A stretch of DNA of 64,000 nucleotides, taken from Aquabacterium sp. OR-4. Lineage in GTDB: Bacteria; Pseudomonadota; Gammaproteobacteria; Burkholderiales; Burkholderiaceae_C. The notes beneath the pieces are model-generated. The model ran no database searches. It worked only from the letters and a program-made list of their open reading frames with translations, and was not told the DNA's origin. Below, piece by piece: positions 50,394 to 58,870 of the stretch. The first letter of the stretch is position 1, and each line of letters begins with the position of its first letter. The translations under genes were made by a program, and so were the position numbers. The stretch spans positions 1,240,001 through 1,304,000 of the forward strand of contig NZ_JAOCQD020000002.1 of NCBI RefSeq assembly GCF_025290835.2. Direction: 5' to 3'.

Positions 50394-51893
50394 TTACAGG
50401 GGCCGGCCGGCGCGGGCCGTGAGCCAGGCCGGCGCGTCCTGCAGGCACACCGGGCGCAGAAAACGCGCCAGTGCGGCGTCGCCCACCGAGGTGCTCTCGG
50501 GCCGGGTGCTGCTGGGCCAGGGGCCGCCGTGCTGCTGCGCGGCGGTGACGGCCACGCCGGTGGGCACGCCGGCAAACAGCACGCGGCCGGCGATGGCCAT
50601 GGCGCCACGCACCAGGGCGTGCACGTCGTCGCCTTCGGTCTGCGCGCCCCACACGGTGACGGTGAGCGTGCCGCCCACCGCCTGCAGCACCTGCAGCGCC
50701 TGGGCCACGCTGGCGGCACGCACGATCAGGCTGCTGGGGCCAAACACCTCTTCGCGCAGCGCTGCCTTGGCATTGAACTCGAGCGCGCTGACCTGGGCCA
50801 GCACCGGCCGCGGCGGCTGGCCGGCGGGGGCGGTCTCGCGCAGCAGAAAGCTGGCGCCGGCCTCGGCCCAGTGCGCCACGCCGGCCTCGAAGCCGGCCCG
50901 CATGGCCTGGGTGAGCATGGCATGCGGCGTTTGCGCCTTCAGCGCCTCGGCCAGCTGGGCCACGAAGGCGTCGTTCAAGGCCTTGGCGTCCAGGCCGGGC
51001 TGCAGCTGGTCGATCAGCACGATCACGCCGGGGTTGGTGCAGAACTGGCCGCAGCCCAGCGCCACGCTGCCGGCCAGCGTGGCGGCCAGCGCGGCGCCGT
51101 TGGCGGCCAGTTCGGCCGGCAGCGCGATCACCGGGTTGACCGAACCCAGCTCGCCAAAAAACGGGATCGGGCGCGGCCGCGCGGCGGCCTCGGCGGCCAG
51201 CGCGGCGCCGCCTTGCGTGGAGCCGGTGAAGGCACCGGCGGCGATGGCCGGATGGCGCACCAGGCGAACGCCCACATCGCGCCCGCCGCCCTGCACCAGG
51301 CCCACCAGCCCGGCCGGCAGGCCTTGCGCGGCCAGCACCTGCTGCACGATGGCCCACACCGCCTGCGACAGCAGCAGATGGCCCGAATGCGCCTTCACCA
51401 CCACCGGGCAGCCGGCGGCCAGGGCCGAGGCGGTGTCACCGCCCAGCACCGAAAACGCAAACGGGAAGTTGCTGGCCGAGAACATGGCCACCGGGCCCAG
51501 CGGCACGCTCCAGCGCTGCATGGCCGGGTGGCCGGCCGGCGGGGCGCCGGCCACGGCGGGGTCGTCCAGCACGGCAAAGGCTTCGCCGCGCTCGGCGATC
51601 TGGGCAAAGCGGCGCAGCTGGAAGGCGGTGCGGTCGAGCTCGCCGTTCAGGCGCACCGGGCCCAGCGCGGTCTCGCGGTCGGCCAGCGGCACCAGGGTTT
51701 CGCGGGCGGCCTCCAGGCCATCGGCCAGGCCGCGCAGCAGGGCCGCGCGCTGCGCGCTGCTGCTGGCCTGCCAGCCGGCAAAGGCCGCGGCCGCGGCCTC
51801 GGCGGCGGCATCCACCGCGGCGGGCGGGGTGGGCGCAAGTTCGCCCAGCACCTGGGCGGTGCGGGCGTCGAAGGAGGTCAACATGGCGCTCAT
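50394..51893 (-). CDS. 2,5-dioxovalerate (alpha-ketoglutaric semialdehyde) dehydrogenase
   Basis: A 499-residue aldehyde dehydrogenase of the KGSADH type. Features are FSASNFPFAFSVLGGDTASAL, VVKAHSGHLLLS, GAFTGSTQGGAAL, FGELGSVNPVIALP with the general base, LGCGQFCTNPGVIVL with the catalytic Cys, and EEVFGPSSLIV. The Ser-Asn-Phe-Pro and FGELGSVNP sequences distinguish this group. It oxidises 2,5-dioxovalerate, the product of KdgD encoded in the same operon, to 2-oxoglutarate. Confidence 0.9.
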   Translation of the reverse strand: MSAMLTSFDARTAQVLGELAPTPPAAVDAAAEAAAAAFAGWQASSSAQRAALLRGLADGLEAARETLVPLADRETALGPVRLNGELDRTAFQLRRFAQIAERGEAFAVLDDPAVAGAPPAGHPAMQRWSVPLGPVAMFSASNFPFAFSVLGGDTASALAAGCPVVVKAHSGHLLLSQAVWAIVQQVLAAQGLPAGLVGLVQGGGRDVGVRLVRHPAIAAGAFTGSTQGGAALAAEAAARPRPIPFFGELGSVNPVIALPAELAANGAALAATLAGSVALGCGQFCTNPGVIVLIDQLQPGLDAKALNDAFVAQLAEALKAQTPHAMLTQAMRAGFEAGVAHWAEAGASFLLRETAPAGQPPRPVLAQVSALEFNAKAALREEVFGPSSLIVRAASVAQALQVLQAVGGTLTVTVWGAQTEGDDVHALVRGAMAIAGRVLFAGVPTGVAVTAAQQHGGPWPSSTRPESTSVGDAALARFLRPVCLQDAPAWLTARAGRPL

Positions 51894-51940
51894 CGGAAAG
51901 GCTCTCGGTCAGTGCGGGTCAGGGGGTGGGGCGCGGCGCC

Positions 51941-53095
51941 TCAGGTGGCGCCATGCGCCTCGAAGTGCATGGCGTACAGCGAGTGGCAGCTGGCCATGTA
52001 CAGGCGGTTGTTCTTGGGGCCGCCCCAGCACACATTGGCGCAGCGCTCGGGCAGGCGGATGTGGGCCAGCGGCTTGCCGGCGGGGCTGAACACCATCACG
52101 CCGTCCAGCGCCTCGGGCTGGGCGCGCAGCGGGTAGACCTTGCGGCCGCCCTGCTCCACGGCTTCAGCGGCGATGGCGCCGTTGCTGCCCCAGCCGCACC
52201 ACAGGTTGCCGTCGCGGTCGACCCGAAAGCCATCGAGCGCGCCCTGGTCGGCGGCGTCGATCAGCTTGGTCTTGTGGCTCAGGCTGCGGCCGTCGGCCGC
52301 CACGTCGTAGGCCCACAGGCTGCGGTTGGGCGTGCCCTTCCACTCCACCACGTAGAGCTTCTTCTCGTCGGGGCTGAAGGCCAGGCCGTTGGGGTTGACG
52401 ATGTCGGTGATCACGGCCGTGAGCTGGCCGCTGGCGGGGTCGAGCCGGTAGACGTTGGTGCTGGCCTGCTCGGGCTTGGCGCGGCTGCCTTCCCACTCGC
52501 CGTTGATGCCGAACAGCGGGTCGGTGAACCAGATCGAGTCGTCGCTCTTGACCACGATGTCGTTCGGCGCATTCAGCCGCTTGCCCTCGAAGCGCTCGGC
52601 CAGCACGGTGATGCGGCCATCGTGCTCGGTGCGGGTGATGCGGCGGGTGACCGAATGCTCGCAGCTGATCAGCCGGCCCTGGCGGTCGCGGGTGTTGCCG
52701 TTGGCATAGTGGGCCGGGCTGCGGAAGACGGTGAAGGCACCGCTCTTCTCGTCGAACTTCATGATCCGGTTGTTCGGAATGTCGCTGACCAGCACATGGC
52801 CCGGCCCGCCGTTCTCGCCCGGAAAGTACACCGGCCCCTCGGCCCAGCGCATGCCGCTGCCCACCTGCTCGAGCGTGCTGCTGTAGATGCGGTACTTGAG
52901 GAAGGCCGGGTCGAGGATCTGCAGCGCCGGATCGGGGTAGCGCTGGTTCGGCTGGAACGGGAAGCTCTGCGCCGAGGCGCCGCCGGCCAGGGCCAGCAGG
53001 CCGGTGCCCACCGAGGCGGTGGTGGCCGCAGTGGCCGCGGTAGCCGCAGTGGAGGCCAAGAACTGGCGCCGGCTCGGCGCGGTGCTGCGGGTCAT
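51941..53095 (-). CDS. Tat-exported SMP-30/gluconolactonase-family protein
   Basis: A 384-residue protein whose signal begins with the twin-Arg motif SRRQFLAS and continues through an Ala/Thr-rich region to GGASAQS. The body has the SMP-30 propeller motifs WAEGPVYFPGE (Glu metal ligand), LNAPNDIVVKSDDSIWFTDP (Asn, Asp) and NPNGLAFSPDEKKLYVVE, and GFRVDRDGNLWCGWG. It probably hydrolyses sugar-acid lactones, for example glucarolactone, in the periplasm. It lies between gudD and the dehydrogenase. Confidence 0.9.
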   Translation of the reverse strand: MTRSTAPSRRQFLASTAATAATAATTASVGTGLLALAGGASAQSFPFQPNQRYPDPALQILDPAFLKYRIYSSTLEQVGSGMRWAEGPVYFPGENGGPGHVLVSDIPNNRIMKFDEKSGAFTVFRSPAHYANGNTRDRQGRLISCEHSVTRRITRTEHDGRITVLAERFEGKRLNAPNDIVVKSDDSIWFTDPLFGINGEWEGSRAKPEQASTNVYRLDPASGQLTAVITDIVNPNGLAFSPDEKKLYVVEWKGTPNRSLWAYDVAADGRSLSHKTKLIDAADQGALDGFRVDRDGNLWCGWGSNGAIAAEAVEQGGRKVYPLRAQPEALDGVMVFSPAGKPLAHIRLPERCANVCWGGPKNNRLYMASCHSLYAMHFEAHGAT

Positions 53096-53132
53096 CGTGT
53101 GTCTCCTGTGGCTTGTTGTTGTCGTGCCGGCG

Positions 53133-54473
53133 TCAGCGCACCAGGCAGGGCCGCTTGTTGTCGAAGCTCCAGCCGGGGATCAGGTACTGCATCGCGATGG
53201 CGTCGTCGCGCGCGCCCAGGCCGTGCTGCAGGTACAGCTGGTGGGCCTTCTCCACCTCGGCCAGGTCGATCTCGATGCCCAGGCCCGGCTTCTCGGGCAC
53301 GTGCACGTAGCCGCCCTGGATCTGCAGCGGCTCTTTGGTCAGGCGCTGGCCGTCCTGCCAGATCCAGTGGGTGTCGATGGCCGTCACCTGGCCCGGTGCC
53401 GCGGCCCCGACGTGGGTGAACATGGCCAGCGAGATGTCGAAGTGGTTGTTCGAATGGCTGCCCCAGGTGAGGCCCCAGTCGCGGCAGGTCTGGGCCACGC
53501 GCACGCTGCCGGCCATGGTCCAGAAGTGCGGGTCGGCCAGCGGGATGTCGACCGCCTGCAGCGACAGCGCATGCACCATCTGGCGCCAGTCGGTGGCCAC
53601 CATGTTGGTGGCCGTGCGCAGGCCGGTGGCGCGGCGAAACTCGGCCATCACCTCGCGGCCCGAGAAGCCGTCTTCGGCGCCGCAGGGGTCTTCGGCATAG
53701 GCCAGCACGCCGTGCAGGTCGCGCAGCACGCGGATGGCGTCCTTCAACTTCCAGCCGCCGTTGGGGTCGAGCGTGATGCGGGCCTCGGGAAAGCGCTCGT
53801 GCAGCGCGACGATGGCCTCCACCTCGGCCTCGGGCGCCAGCACGCCGCCCTTCAGCTTGAAGTCCTGAAAGCCGTAGCGGGCCTGCGCGGCCTCGGCCAG
53901 GCGCACCACACGCTCGGGGGTCAGCGCCTCGTTGTGGCGCTCGCGGAACCAGCCGTCGGCGGTCTCGGGTTCGCTCGTCGGATCGACATAGGGCAGATCG
54001 GTCTTGCGCCGGTCGCCCAGGAAAAAAAGATAACCCAGCATCTGCACGGCATCGCGCTGCTGGCCTTCGCCCAGCAGGGCCGCCACCGGCACGCCCAGGT
54101 GCTGGCCCTGCAGGTCGAGCAGCGCGCTCTCCACGGCCGTGACGGCGTGGATGGTGGTGCGCAGGTCAAAGGTCTGCAGGCCGCGGCCGCCCGAGTCGCG
54201 GTCGGCGAACTTGGTGCGCATCTCGGCCAGGATGGCCTGCAACTGGCCGATCGGCCGGCCTTCGACGATGGCGCGGGCGTCTTCCAGCGTCTGGCGGATC
54301 TTCTCGCCGCCGGGCACCTCGCCCAGGCCGGTGTTTCCGGCCGAGTCGGTGACGATGACGATGTTGCGGGTGAAAAAGGGCGCATGCGCGCCCGACAGGT
54401 TCAGCAGCATGCCGTCGGTGCCCGCGACGGGCACGACGCGCATCTGGCGGACAACAGGTGAACTGGTGGTCAT
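53133..54473 (-). CDS. gudD: D-glucarate dehydratase
   Basis: A 446-residue enolase-superfamily enzyme that removes water from D-glucarate to give 5-dehydro-4-deoxyglucarate. Visible are [33 protein letters not shown] with the Lys base, [11 protein letters not shown] (metal Asp), YAEDPCG (metal Glu), [11 protein letters not shown] (Asn) and [15 protein letters not shown] (catalytic His). Length and motifs are those of GudD. Confidence 0.95.
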   Translation of the reverse strand: MTTSSPVVRQMRVVPVAGTDGMLLNLSGAHAPFFTRNIVIVTDSAGNTGLGEVPGGEKIRQTLEDARAIVEGRPIGQLQAILAEMRTKFADRDSGGRGLQTFDLRTTIHAVTAVESALLDLQGQHLGVPVAALLGEGQQRDAVQMLGYLFFLGDRRKTDLPYVDPTSEPETADGWFRERHNEALTPERVVRLAEAAQARYGFQDFKLKGGVLAPEAEVEAIVALHERFPEARITLDPNGGWKLKDAIRVLRDLHGVLAYAEDPCGAEDGFSGREVMAEFRRATGLRTATNMVATDWRQMVHALSLQAVDIPLADPHFWTMAGSVRVAQTCRDWGLTWGSHSNNHFDISLAMFTHVGAAAPGQVTAIDTHWIWQDGQRLTKEPLQIQGGYVHVPEKPGLGIEIDLAEVEKAHQLYLQHGLGARDDAIAMQYLIPGWSFDNKRPCLVR

Positions 54474-54504
54474 GTCAACACTTTGGGTTCGGGATTAACC
54501 AAGC

Positions 54505-54586
54505 AGTCGCCGCGGAACCGGCTCTGCCGGGCCGCTGGCGACGCCCCCTTGAGGGGGGAGCGGCGCAGCCGCTTCGGCGGTGGGCC
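54505..54586. repeat. Dispersed three-hairpin palindromic repeat, copy C
   Basis: It contains CCGGCTCTGCCGG, CCCCTTGAGGGG and GCGGCGCAGCCGC, then TTCGGCGGTGGGCC. It is nearly the same as copy B in its first 40 bases. It fills the gap between the start of gudD and the stop of the upstream Bug gene. Confidence 0.8.
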
Positions 54587-54588
54587 AA

Positions 54589-55575
54589 TCAATCTGCGGT
54601 GATCTTGCGGGTCTCGATCAGCTGCTTCCAGCGCGCAAATTCCGCGGCCTGGAACTTGGTGAACTGCTCGGGCGTGTTGGCCACGACCTCAAAACCCTGC
54701 TCGGTGAGCTTGGTCTTCAGTGCGGGGTCGTTCAGCGCGGCCACCAGGGCGCCGTGCAGCTTGGCCTTGATGTCGGCGGGCAGGCCCTTGGGCGCGGCCA
54801 CGGCCTGCCACGAGTACACGTCGACACCCTTCACGCCGGCCTCGGCCAGCGTGGGCAGCTGCGGCAGCAGGGCCGAGCGCTGCGCGCCGGTGATGGCCAG
54901 CGCGCGCAGCTTGCCGCCCTGGATGTGCTGCAGCACCGCATTGATGTTCTGGAACGAGGCATCGACATTGCCGCCCAGCAGGTCGGTGATGGCCGGCGCG
55001 CCGCCCTTGTAGGGCACGTGGATGGCCTCGGTGCCGGTCTGCAGCCAGAACAGCTCGGCGGTGAGGTGGTCGGACGAGCCATTGCCCGACGATGCGAAGC
55101 TCAGCTTGCCGGGGGTCTTCTTCAGCTCGGCCTGCAGCTCGGCCACGCTCTTGAAGCGCGAGTTGGCGGGCACCACCAGCACATTGGGCGCCTGCACGGC
55201 CACGGTGAGCAGATCGAAGTCCTTGCCGGCGTCATAGGTCACGCCCTTGATCAGGTGCGGCGCAATCACCAGCGGGCCCAGCGAGGTGACCAGCAGCGTG
55301 TGGCCATCGGCCGCCGCGCGCCTGACCTGGCCGGCACCGATGGTGCCGGTGGCGCCGGCCTTGTTGTCGACGATGAAGCTGCCGCCGAGCTTGTCCTGCA
55401 GCTTGGACGACAGTGCGCGGGCGATGGCATCGGTGGAGCCGCCGGGCGGGAACGGCACCAGCAGCGTGACGGGCTTGTCGGGGTAGGCCTGGGCGGGCAT
55501 CGCGGTGGCCAGGGCGGCCATCGCGGCTGCGGCCAGCACCAGCCCGGCGCCCAGGAGGCGGCGGCGGAGGGTCAT
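54589..55575 (-). CDS. Bug/TctC-type periplasmic solute-binding protein
   Basis: A 328-residue binding protein with a signal peptide (MTLRRRLLGAGLVLAAAAM to PAQAY) and the full Bug domain: LLVPFPPGGSTDAIARAL, VDNKAGATGTIGAGQVRRA, AADGHTLLVTSLG, HVPYKGGAPAITDL and SWQAVAAPKGLP. The C-terminus ARWKQLIETRKITAD is intact. The start at 55575 was chosen over an ATG at 55629 because it begins the signal peptide. It probably binds glucarate or a related acid. No cognate TctAB permease is encoded in the window. Confidence 0.9.
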   Translation of the reverse strand: MTLRRRLLGAGLVLAAAAMAALATAMPAQAYPDKPVTLLVPFPPGGSTDAIARALSSKLQDKLGGSFIVDNKAGATGTIGAGQVRRAAADGHTLLVTSLGPLVIAPHLIKGVTYDAGKDFDLLTVAVQAPNVLVVPANSRFKSVAELQAELKKTPGKLSFASSGNGSSDHLTAELFWLQTGTEAIHVPYKGGAPAITDLLGGNVDASFQNINAVLQHIQGGKLRALAITGAQRSALLPQLPTLAEAGVKGVDVYSWQAVAAPKGLPADIKAKLHGALVAALNDPALKTKLTEQGFEVVANTPEQFTKFQAAEFARWKQLIETRKITAD

Positions 55576-55686
55576 GTCGATGTCAGATCGGTGAGGGGTT
55601 GCCGGGGAGTCGGCAGCCGCACCGGCCACAGGGCCGGGCGGAGAACAGGCAGGCAGGCAGCCGGTCAGGTCGGATCGAAGGCCGGC

Positions 55687-56598
55687 TTACTGGGGCCCAA
55701 GCTTGGCCATCAGCGCGCGCAGCTGCTCCACCTCGGGCGCCTTCAGGTCCGACAGCGGCGGGCGCACCGGGCCGGCCGAGTGGCCGGCGATGGCGGCACC
55801 GGCCTTGACGATGCTCACCGCATAACCCTGGCCCTTGTTGCGCAGCGCGATGTAGGGCAGGAAGAACTCGTCCAGCAGCTTGTTGCAGGTGGCCTGGTCG
55901 CCCTTGGCCAGCGCGTTGTAGAAGTCCATCGCCGTCTGCGGGATGAAATTGAACACCGCCGACGAGTACACATGGCAGCCCATGGCGTAGTACGGCGCGG
56001 CAAACACCTCGGCGGTGGGCAGGCCGCCCAGGTAGGCCACGCGGTCACCCAGCGTGCGGCGCACGATCACGAAGTGCTCGATGTCGCCGACGCCGTCCTT
56101 GTAGCCGATCAGGTTCGGGCAGCGCTCCACCAGCTGGGCCAGGGTCTCGGGGGCGTAGCGCGCGCCGCCGCGGTTGTAGACCACCACGCCGATCTTCACG
56201 CTCTTGCACACGGCTTCCACGTGGGCCAGCAGGCCCTCTTGCGAGGCCTCGGTCAGGTAGTGCGGCAGCAGCAGGATGCCCTGGGCGCCGCGGGCTTCAG
56301 CTTCTTGCGCGTACTGGATGGCCAGGCGGGTGCCGCCACCGGCGCCGGCAATGATGGGCGTGTGGCCGCGGCAGGTGTCCACGGCCACCTTCACCACCTC
56401 ACCGAATTCCACCGGCTCCAGCGAGAAGAACTCGCCCGTGCCACCGGCCGCGAACAGCACCGTGGCGCCATAGGGCTTGAGCCATTCCAGCCGCGCCGCG
56501 TAGCCCTTGGGGTCGAAGCTGAGGTCGGCGTTGAAGTCGGTCAGCGGAAAGGACAGCAGGCCGCTGGACATGGCGGTCTTGAGCTCTTGGGGGGTCAT
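55687..56598 (-). CDS. kdgD: 5-dehydro-4-deoxyglucarate dehydratase
   Basis: A 303-residue DapA/NAL-superfamily enzyme that decarboxylates and dehydrates the product of GudD to 2,5-dioxovalerate. It has [48 protein letters not shown] and the Schiff-base Lys in [13 protein letters not shown]. These and the length fit KdgD. It is first in the minus-strand glucarate operon. A TTGT-N10-ACAA inverted repeat lies 76 bases upstream. Confidence 0.94.
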   Translation of the reverse strand: MTPQELKTAMSSGLLSFPLTDFNADLSFDPKGYAARLEWLKPYGATVLFAAGGTGEFFSLEPVEFGEVVKVAVDTCRGHTPIIAGAGGGTRLAIQYAQEAEARGAQGILLLPHYLTEASQEGLLAHVEAVCKSVKIGVVVYNRGGARYAPETLAQLVERCPNLIGYKDGVGDIEHFVIVRRTLGDRVAYLGGLPTAEVFAAPYYAMGCHVYSSAVFNFIPQTAMDFYNALAKGDQATCNKLLDEFFLPYIALRNKGQGYAVSIVKAGAAIAGHSAGPVRPPLSDLKAPEVEQLRALMAKLGPQ

Positions 56599-56673
56599 GG
56601 CAGGCGCTCCGGCAGGGGGGCTGATGAAAAAAAGGGAGGGGCAAGCTCGCGGCAGGGCGACGCTCATCCGTTG

Positions 56674-56691
56674 TTGTTAGACATCGTACAA
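56674..56691 (-). promoter_or_regulatory. Inverted repeat upstream of the glucarate operon
   Basis: TTGTTAGACATCGTACAA is an inverted repeat with TTGT/ACAA ends. It is A/T-rich for this genome. Its inner part AGACATCGTACA (56679-56690) recurs with one change in the gntR/kdgK spacer at 57733-57744, so it is a candidate site for the GntR-family regulator. Confidence 0.55.
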
Positions 56692-56775
56692 CTAAGCTTG
56701 TGGGACGGCTTGAGGGTTAACCCTGGCGACCGCCTGGCGACCGCTTGGCAGACGCCTGGCAGTCGCGTGCCGGTG

Positions 56776-56819
56776 TCGGCGCTGGGTCGGCGCTGGGTCG
56801 GCGCTGGGTCGGCGCTGGG
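56776..56819. repeat. Four 11-bp tandem repeats at the gntR stop codon
   Basis: Four copies of TCGGCGCTGGG adjoin. A fifth, partial unit (TCAGCGC) carries a G-to-A change that forms the TGA stop of the gntR gene on the minus strand. The repeat unit is not a multiple of three. Confidence 0.8.
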
Positions 56820-57656
56820 TCAGCGCGCCGGCAATGCGGCGCCTGGGCCGGCGGCCGGCCGCGTGGGCAGACCGGCGTCCAGCGTGCCGGTGGCGGCCTG
56901 GGCTGCCGCCAGGGCAGCGCCCGTGCCCGGCGCCGAAGCCGCCTCGTCGGCCGCGCGGCGGCGGCGCTCACGGCTGTTGACCAGGTGGGTGCGCATGGCG
57001 GCGCGGGCGCCATCGGGGTCTTGCGCGGCCACGGCGTCGAGGATGCTCTCGTGCTCGGTGTTCACGCGGCGCAGGTAGGCCTGGTGGGCACTGTCGCTCA
57101 GGTGCGGCGTCAGCCGTGCCCGCGGGATCACCTGCACGCCGAACGAATCCATCAGCGCCTCGAAATGCGGGTTGTGCGCGGCGCGCGCCAGCTCGCGGTG
57201 GAACTGGAAGTCGCTGGCCACCGCGTCGCGGCCCTCCTCCACCGCCTGGCCAAAGGCATCGAGCGCGGCGCGCAGGGCCAGCAGCTGCTCGGGCGTGCGG
57301 CGCATCGCGGCCAGCGCCGCGGCCTCGCTCTCGACGCCGATGCGCAGCTCGAGCACGGCAATCACGTCCTGCAGCGTGCCGCGCTCGTGCGGCTGCACGC
57401 GGAAATCCCAGCCCTCGGCGGCCTCGGCCACGAAGGTGCCCACGCCGTGCCGCGTGACCACCCGGCCGGCCGCCTGCAGCTTGCTGATGGCCTCGCGCAC
57501 CACGGTGCGGCTGACGCCGAACTCGGCCACCAGGGCCGATTCGGTGGGCAGGCGCTCACCCACCGCCCAGGCGCCGTCGCGGATGCGCTGGCCCAGTTGC
57601 TCCACCAGATGCTGGGCCAGGTTGCGGGGACGGGCAATGCCGAGGGGGCGGTTCAT
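56820..57656 (-). CDS. GntR-family (FCD) transcriptional regulator
   Basis: A 278-residue repressor. The N-terminal winged helix (NLAQHLVEQLGQRIRDG; LPTESALVAEFGVSRTVVRE; AISKLQAAGRVVTRHGVGTF) is followed by an FCD ligand domain with metal-type residues (DFQFHRELARAAHN and TEHESILDAVAAQD). Such proteins answer to sugar acids such as galactarate, glucarate or KDG. The C-terminal 35 residues beyond the domain are Ala/Pro/Gly-rich. It diverges from kdgK and lies next to kdgD, so it probably controls both directions. Confidence 0.9.
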   Translation of the reverse strand: MNRPLGIARPRNLAQHLVEQLGQRIRDGAWAVGERLPTESALVAEFGVSRTVVREAISKLQAAGRVVTRHGVGTFVAEAAEGWDFRVQPHERGTLQDVIAVLELRIGVESEAAALAAMRRTPEQLLALRAALDAFGQAVEEGRDAVASDFQFHRELARAAHNPHFEALMDSFGVQVIPRARLTPHLSDSAHQAYLRRVNTEHESILDAVAAQDPDGARAAMRTHLVNSRERRRRAADEAASAPGTGAALAAAQAATGTLDAGLPTRPAAGPGAALPAR

Positions 57657-57732
57657 GGATGGCGCAGGCTGCAAGGCGGGGTGTGGCGACGGCTGCGGCG
57701 ATTGTCGGCCAACTCGCCGGCGGCCAGAGATC

Positions 57733-57744
57733 AGACATCGGACA
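57733..57744 (-). promoter_or_regulatory. Second copy of the AGACATCGKACA motif
   Basis: AGACATCGGACA matches 11 of 12 bases with the motif upstream of kdgD. It lies 77 bases before the gntR start, in the 195-bp gntR/kdgK spacer (57657-57851). It may be an autoregulatory site of the GntR protein. Confidence 0.5.
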
Positions 57745-57787
57745 CCCAGGTGCAATCCGGATGGGCATCCGCGGTGCGATGCGGCAC

Positions 57788-57806
57788 AATGAAACGACGT
57801 TTTAAA
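57788..57806. promoter_or_regulatory. KdgR-box-like palindrome before kdgK
   Basis: AATGAAACGACGTTTTAAA fits the enterobacterial KdgR-box consensus AATRAAAYRNYGTTTYATT at 17 of 19 positions and contains the palindrome AAACGACGTTT. It is the most A/T-rich stretch in the area. It overlaps a possible in-frame ATG at 57789, which makes a translation start there unlikely if it is an operator. Confidence 0.5.
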
Positions 57807-57851
57807 ACAAATCTCCGCTGCGCTGCGACTGGCCAGCCACCGCCCCCACCC

Positions 57852-58841
57852 ATGCGCCCACCTGCCCCCGCCCGCCGCATTGCCCTGTTTGGCGAATGCA
57901 TGCTCGAGCTCACCGGGCAGGCCTTTGGCAGCCTGCGCCAGGGTTTTGGCGGCGACACGCTGAACACCGCGCTGTACCTGGCGCGCTGCGCGCCGCAGTG
58001 CAGCGTGCAGTACGCCACCGCGCTGGGCGACGACCCGCTGAGCGACGGCCTGGCCGCCCGCTGGGCGGCTGAGGGCCTGGGCCTCGACCTGCTGCGCCGG
58101 CTGCCGGGCCGGCTGCCGGGGCTGTACATGATCGAGGTGGATGCCGGCGGCGAGCGCCGCTTCCACTACTGGCGCGACCAGGCCGCCGCGCGCAGCTACT
58201 TCGACACCCCGCCCGGCGCCACGCCGCTGGAGGCCGAGCCCCTGCCCTGCGACCTGCTCTACCTCAGCGGCATCAGCCTGGCCATCCTGCCGCCGGCCGG
58301 CCGCAGCCGGCTGTATGCGCTGATGGAGCGGCTGCGTGCCGCTGGCGGCCAGGTGGTGTTCGACAACAACCACCGCCCGCGCCTGTGGCCCGACCCGGCC
58401 GAGGCCCGCGCCGCCTACGAGGCCGCCTTTGCCCGCGCCGACACGGTGCTGCTGACGCTGGACGACCACCAGGCCTGGCTGGGCCGCGGCCAGGTGCTGG
58501 GCGCGGGCGACGGACAGCCGGTGGCGGCCGAGGCCGCGCTGGCCCATGCCGCCGCACTGGCCGCGCCCGAGCTGGTGGTCAAGCGCGGCGGCGAGGCCAC
58601 GCTGTGCCGCCTGGGTGCCGGCCAGCCCTGGCACAGCGTGCCCACCGAAGCCGTGGCCCAGGTGATCGACACCACCGCCGCCGGCGACTCGTTTGCCGCC
58701 GGCTACCTGGCCCGCCGCCTGGCCGGCGCCGCGGTGGCCGAAGCCGCGGCCTTTGGCAACCGCCTGGCCGCGCGCGTGATCCAGCACCCCGGTGCGGTGA
58801 TCCCGCGCGAGGCCATGGCCGATCTGCTGGGTGAACGCTGA
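57852..58841 (+). CDS. kdgK: PfkB-family sugar kinase, probable 2-keto-3-deoxygluconate kinase
   Basis: A 329-residue kinase that likely phosphorylates 2-keto-3-deoxygluconate to KDPG. It begins RRIALFGECMLELTG and has FGGDTLNTALYLARC, GLYMIEVDAGGERRFHYWRD, VFDNNHRPRLW and the catalytic IDTTAAGDSFAAGYLARRL (Asp base). The family has both fructokinases and KDG kinases. The ALFGECMLEL start and the uronate context favour KdgK. The start at 57852 is chosen because the upstream ATG at 57789 falls in the putative operator. Confidence 0.85.
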   Translation: MRPPAPARRIALFGECMLELTGQAFGSLRQGFGGDTLNTALYLARCAPQCSVQYATALGDDPLSDGLAARWAAEGLGLDLLRRLPGRLPGLYMIEVDAGGERRFHYWRDQAAARSYFDTPPGATPLEAEPLPCDLLYLSGISLAILPPAGRSRLYALMERLRAAGGQVVFDNNHRPRLWPDPAEARAAYEAAFARADTVLLTLDDHQAWLGRGQVLGAGDGQPVAAEAALAHAAALAAPELVVKRGGEATLCRLGAGQPWHSVPTEAVAQVIDTTAAGDSFAAGYLARRLAGAAVAEAAAFGNRLAARVIQHPGAVIPREAMADLLGER

Positions 58842-58870
58842 TCCCGCCCCTGCCCCCCAACCGCCAAACC

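Noticed and set aside
48478..51357. A 959-codon frame joining the second Bug protein with sequence before and after it
   Set aside because: Only 325 codons from 50256 carry Bug features. The rest is antisense-like or out of frame with the dehydrogenases.
30979..54586. Dispersed repeats as insertion sequences
   Set aside because: They are only about 80-90 bp, consist of hairpins, code for no transposase and show no target duplications, so they are REP-like elements.
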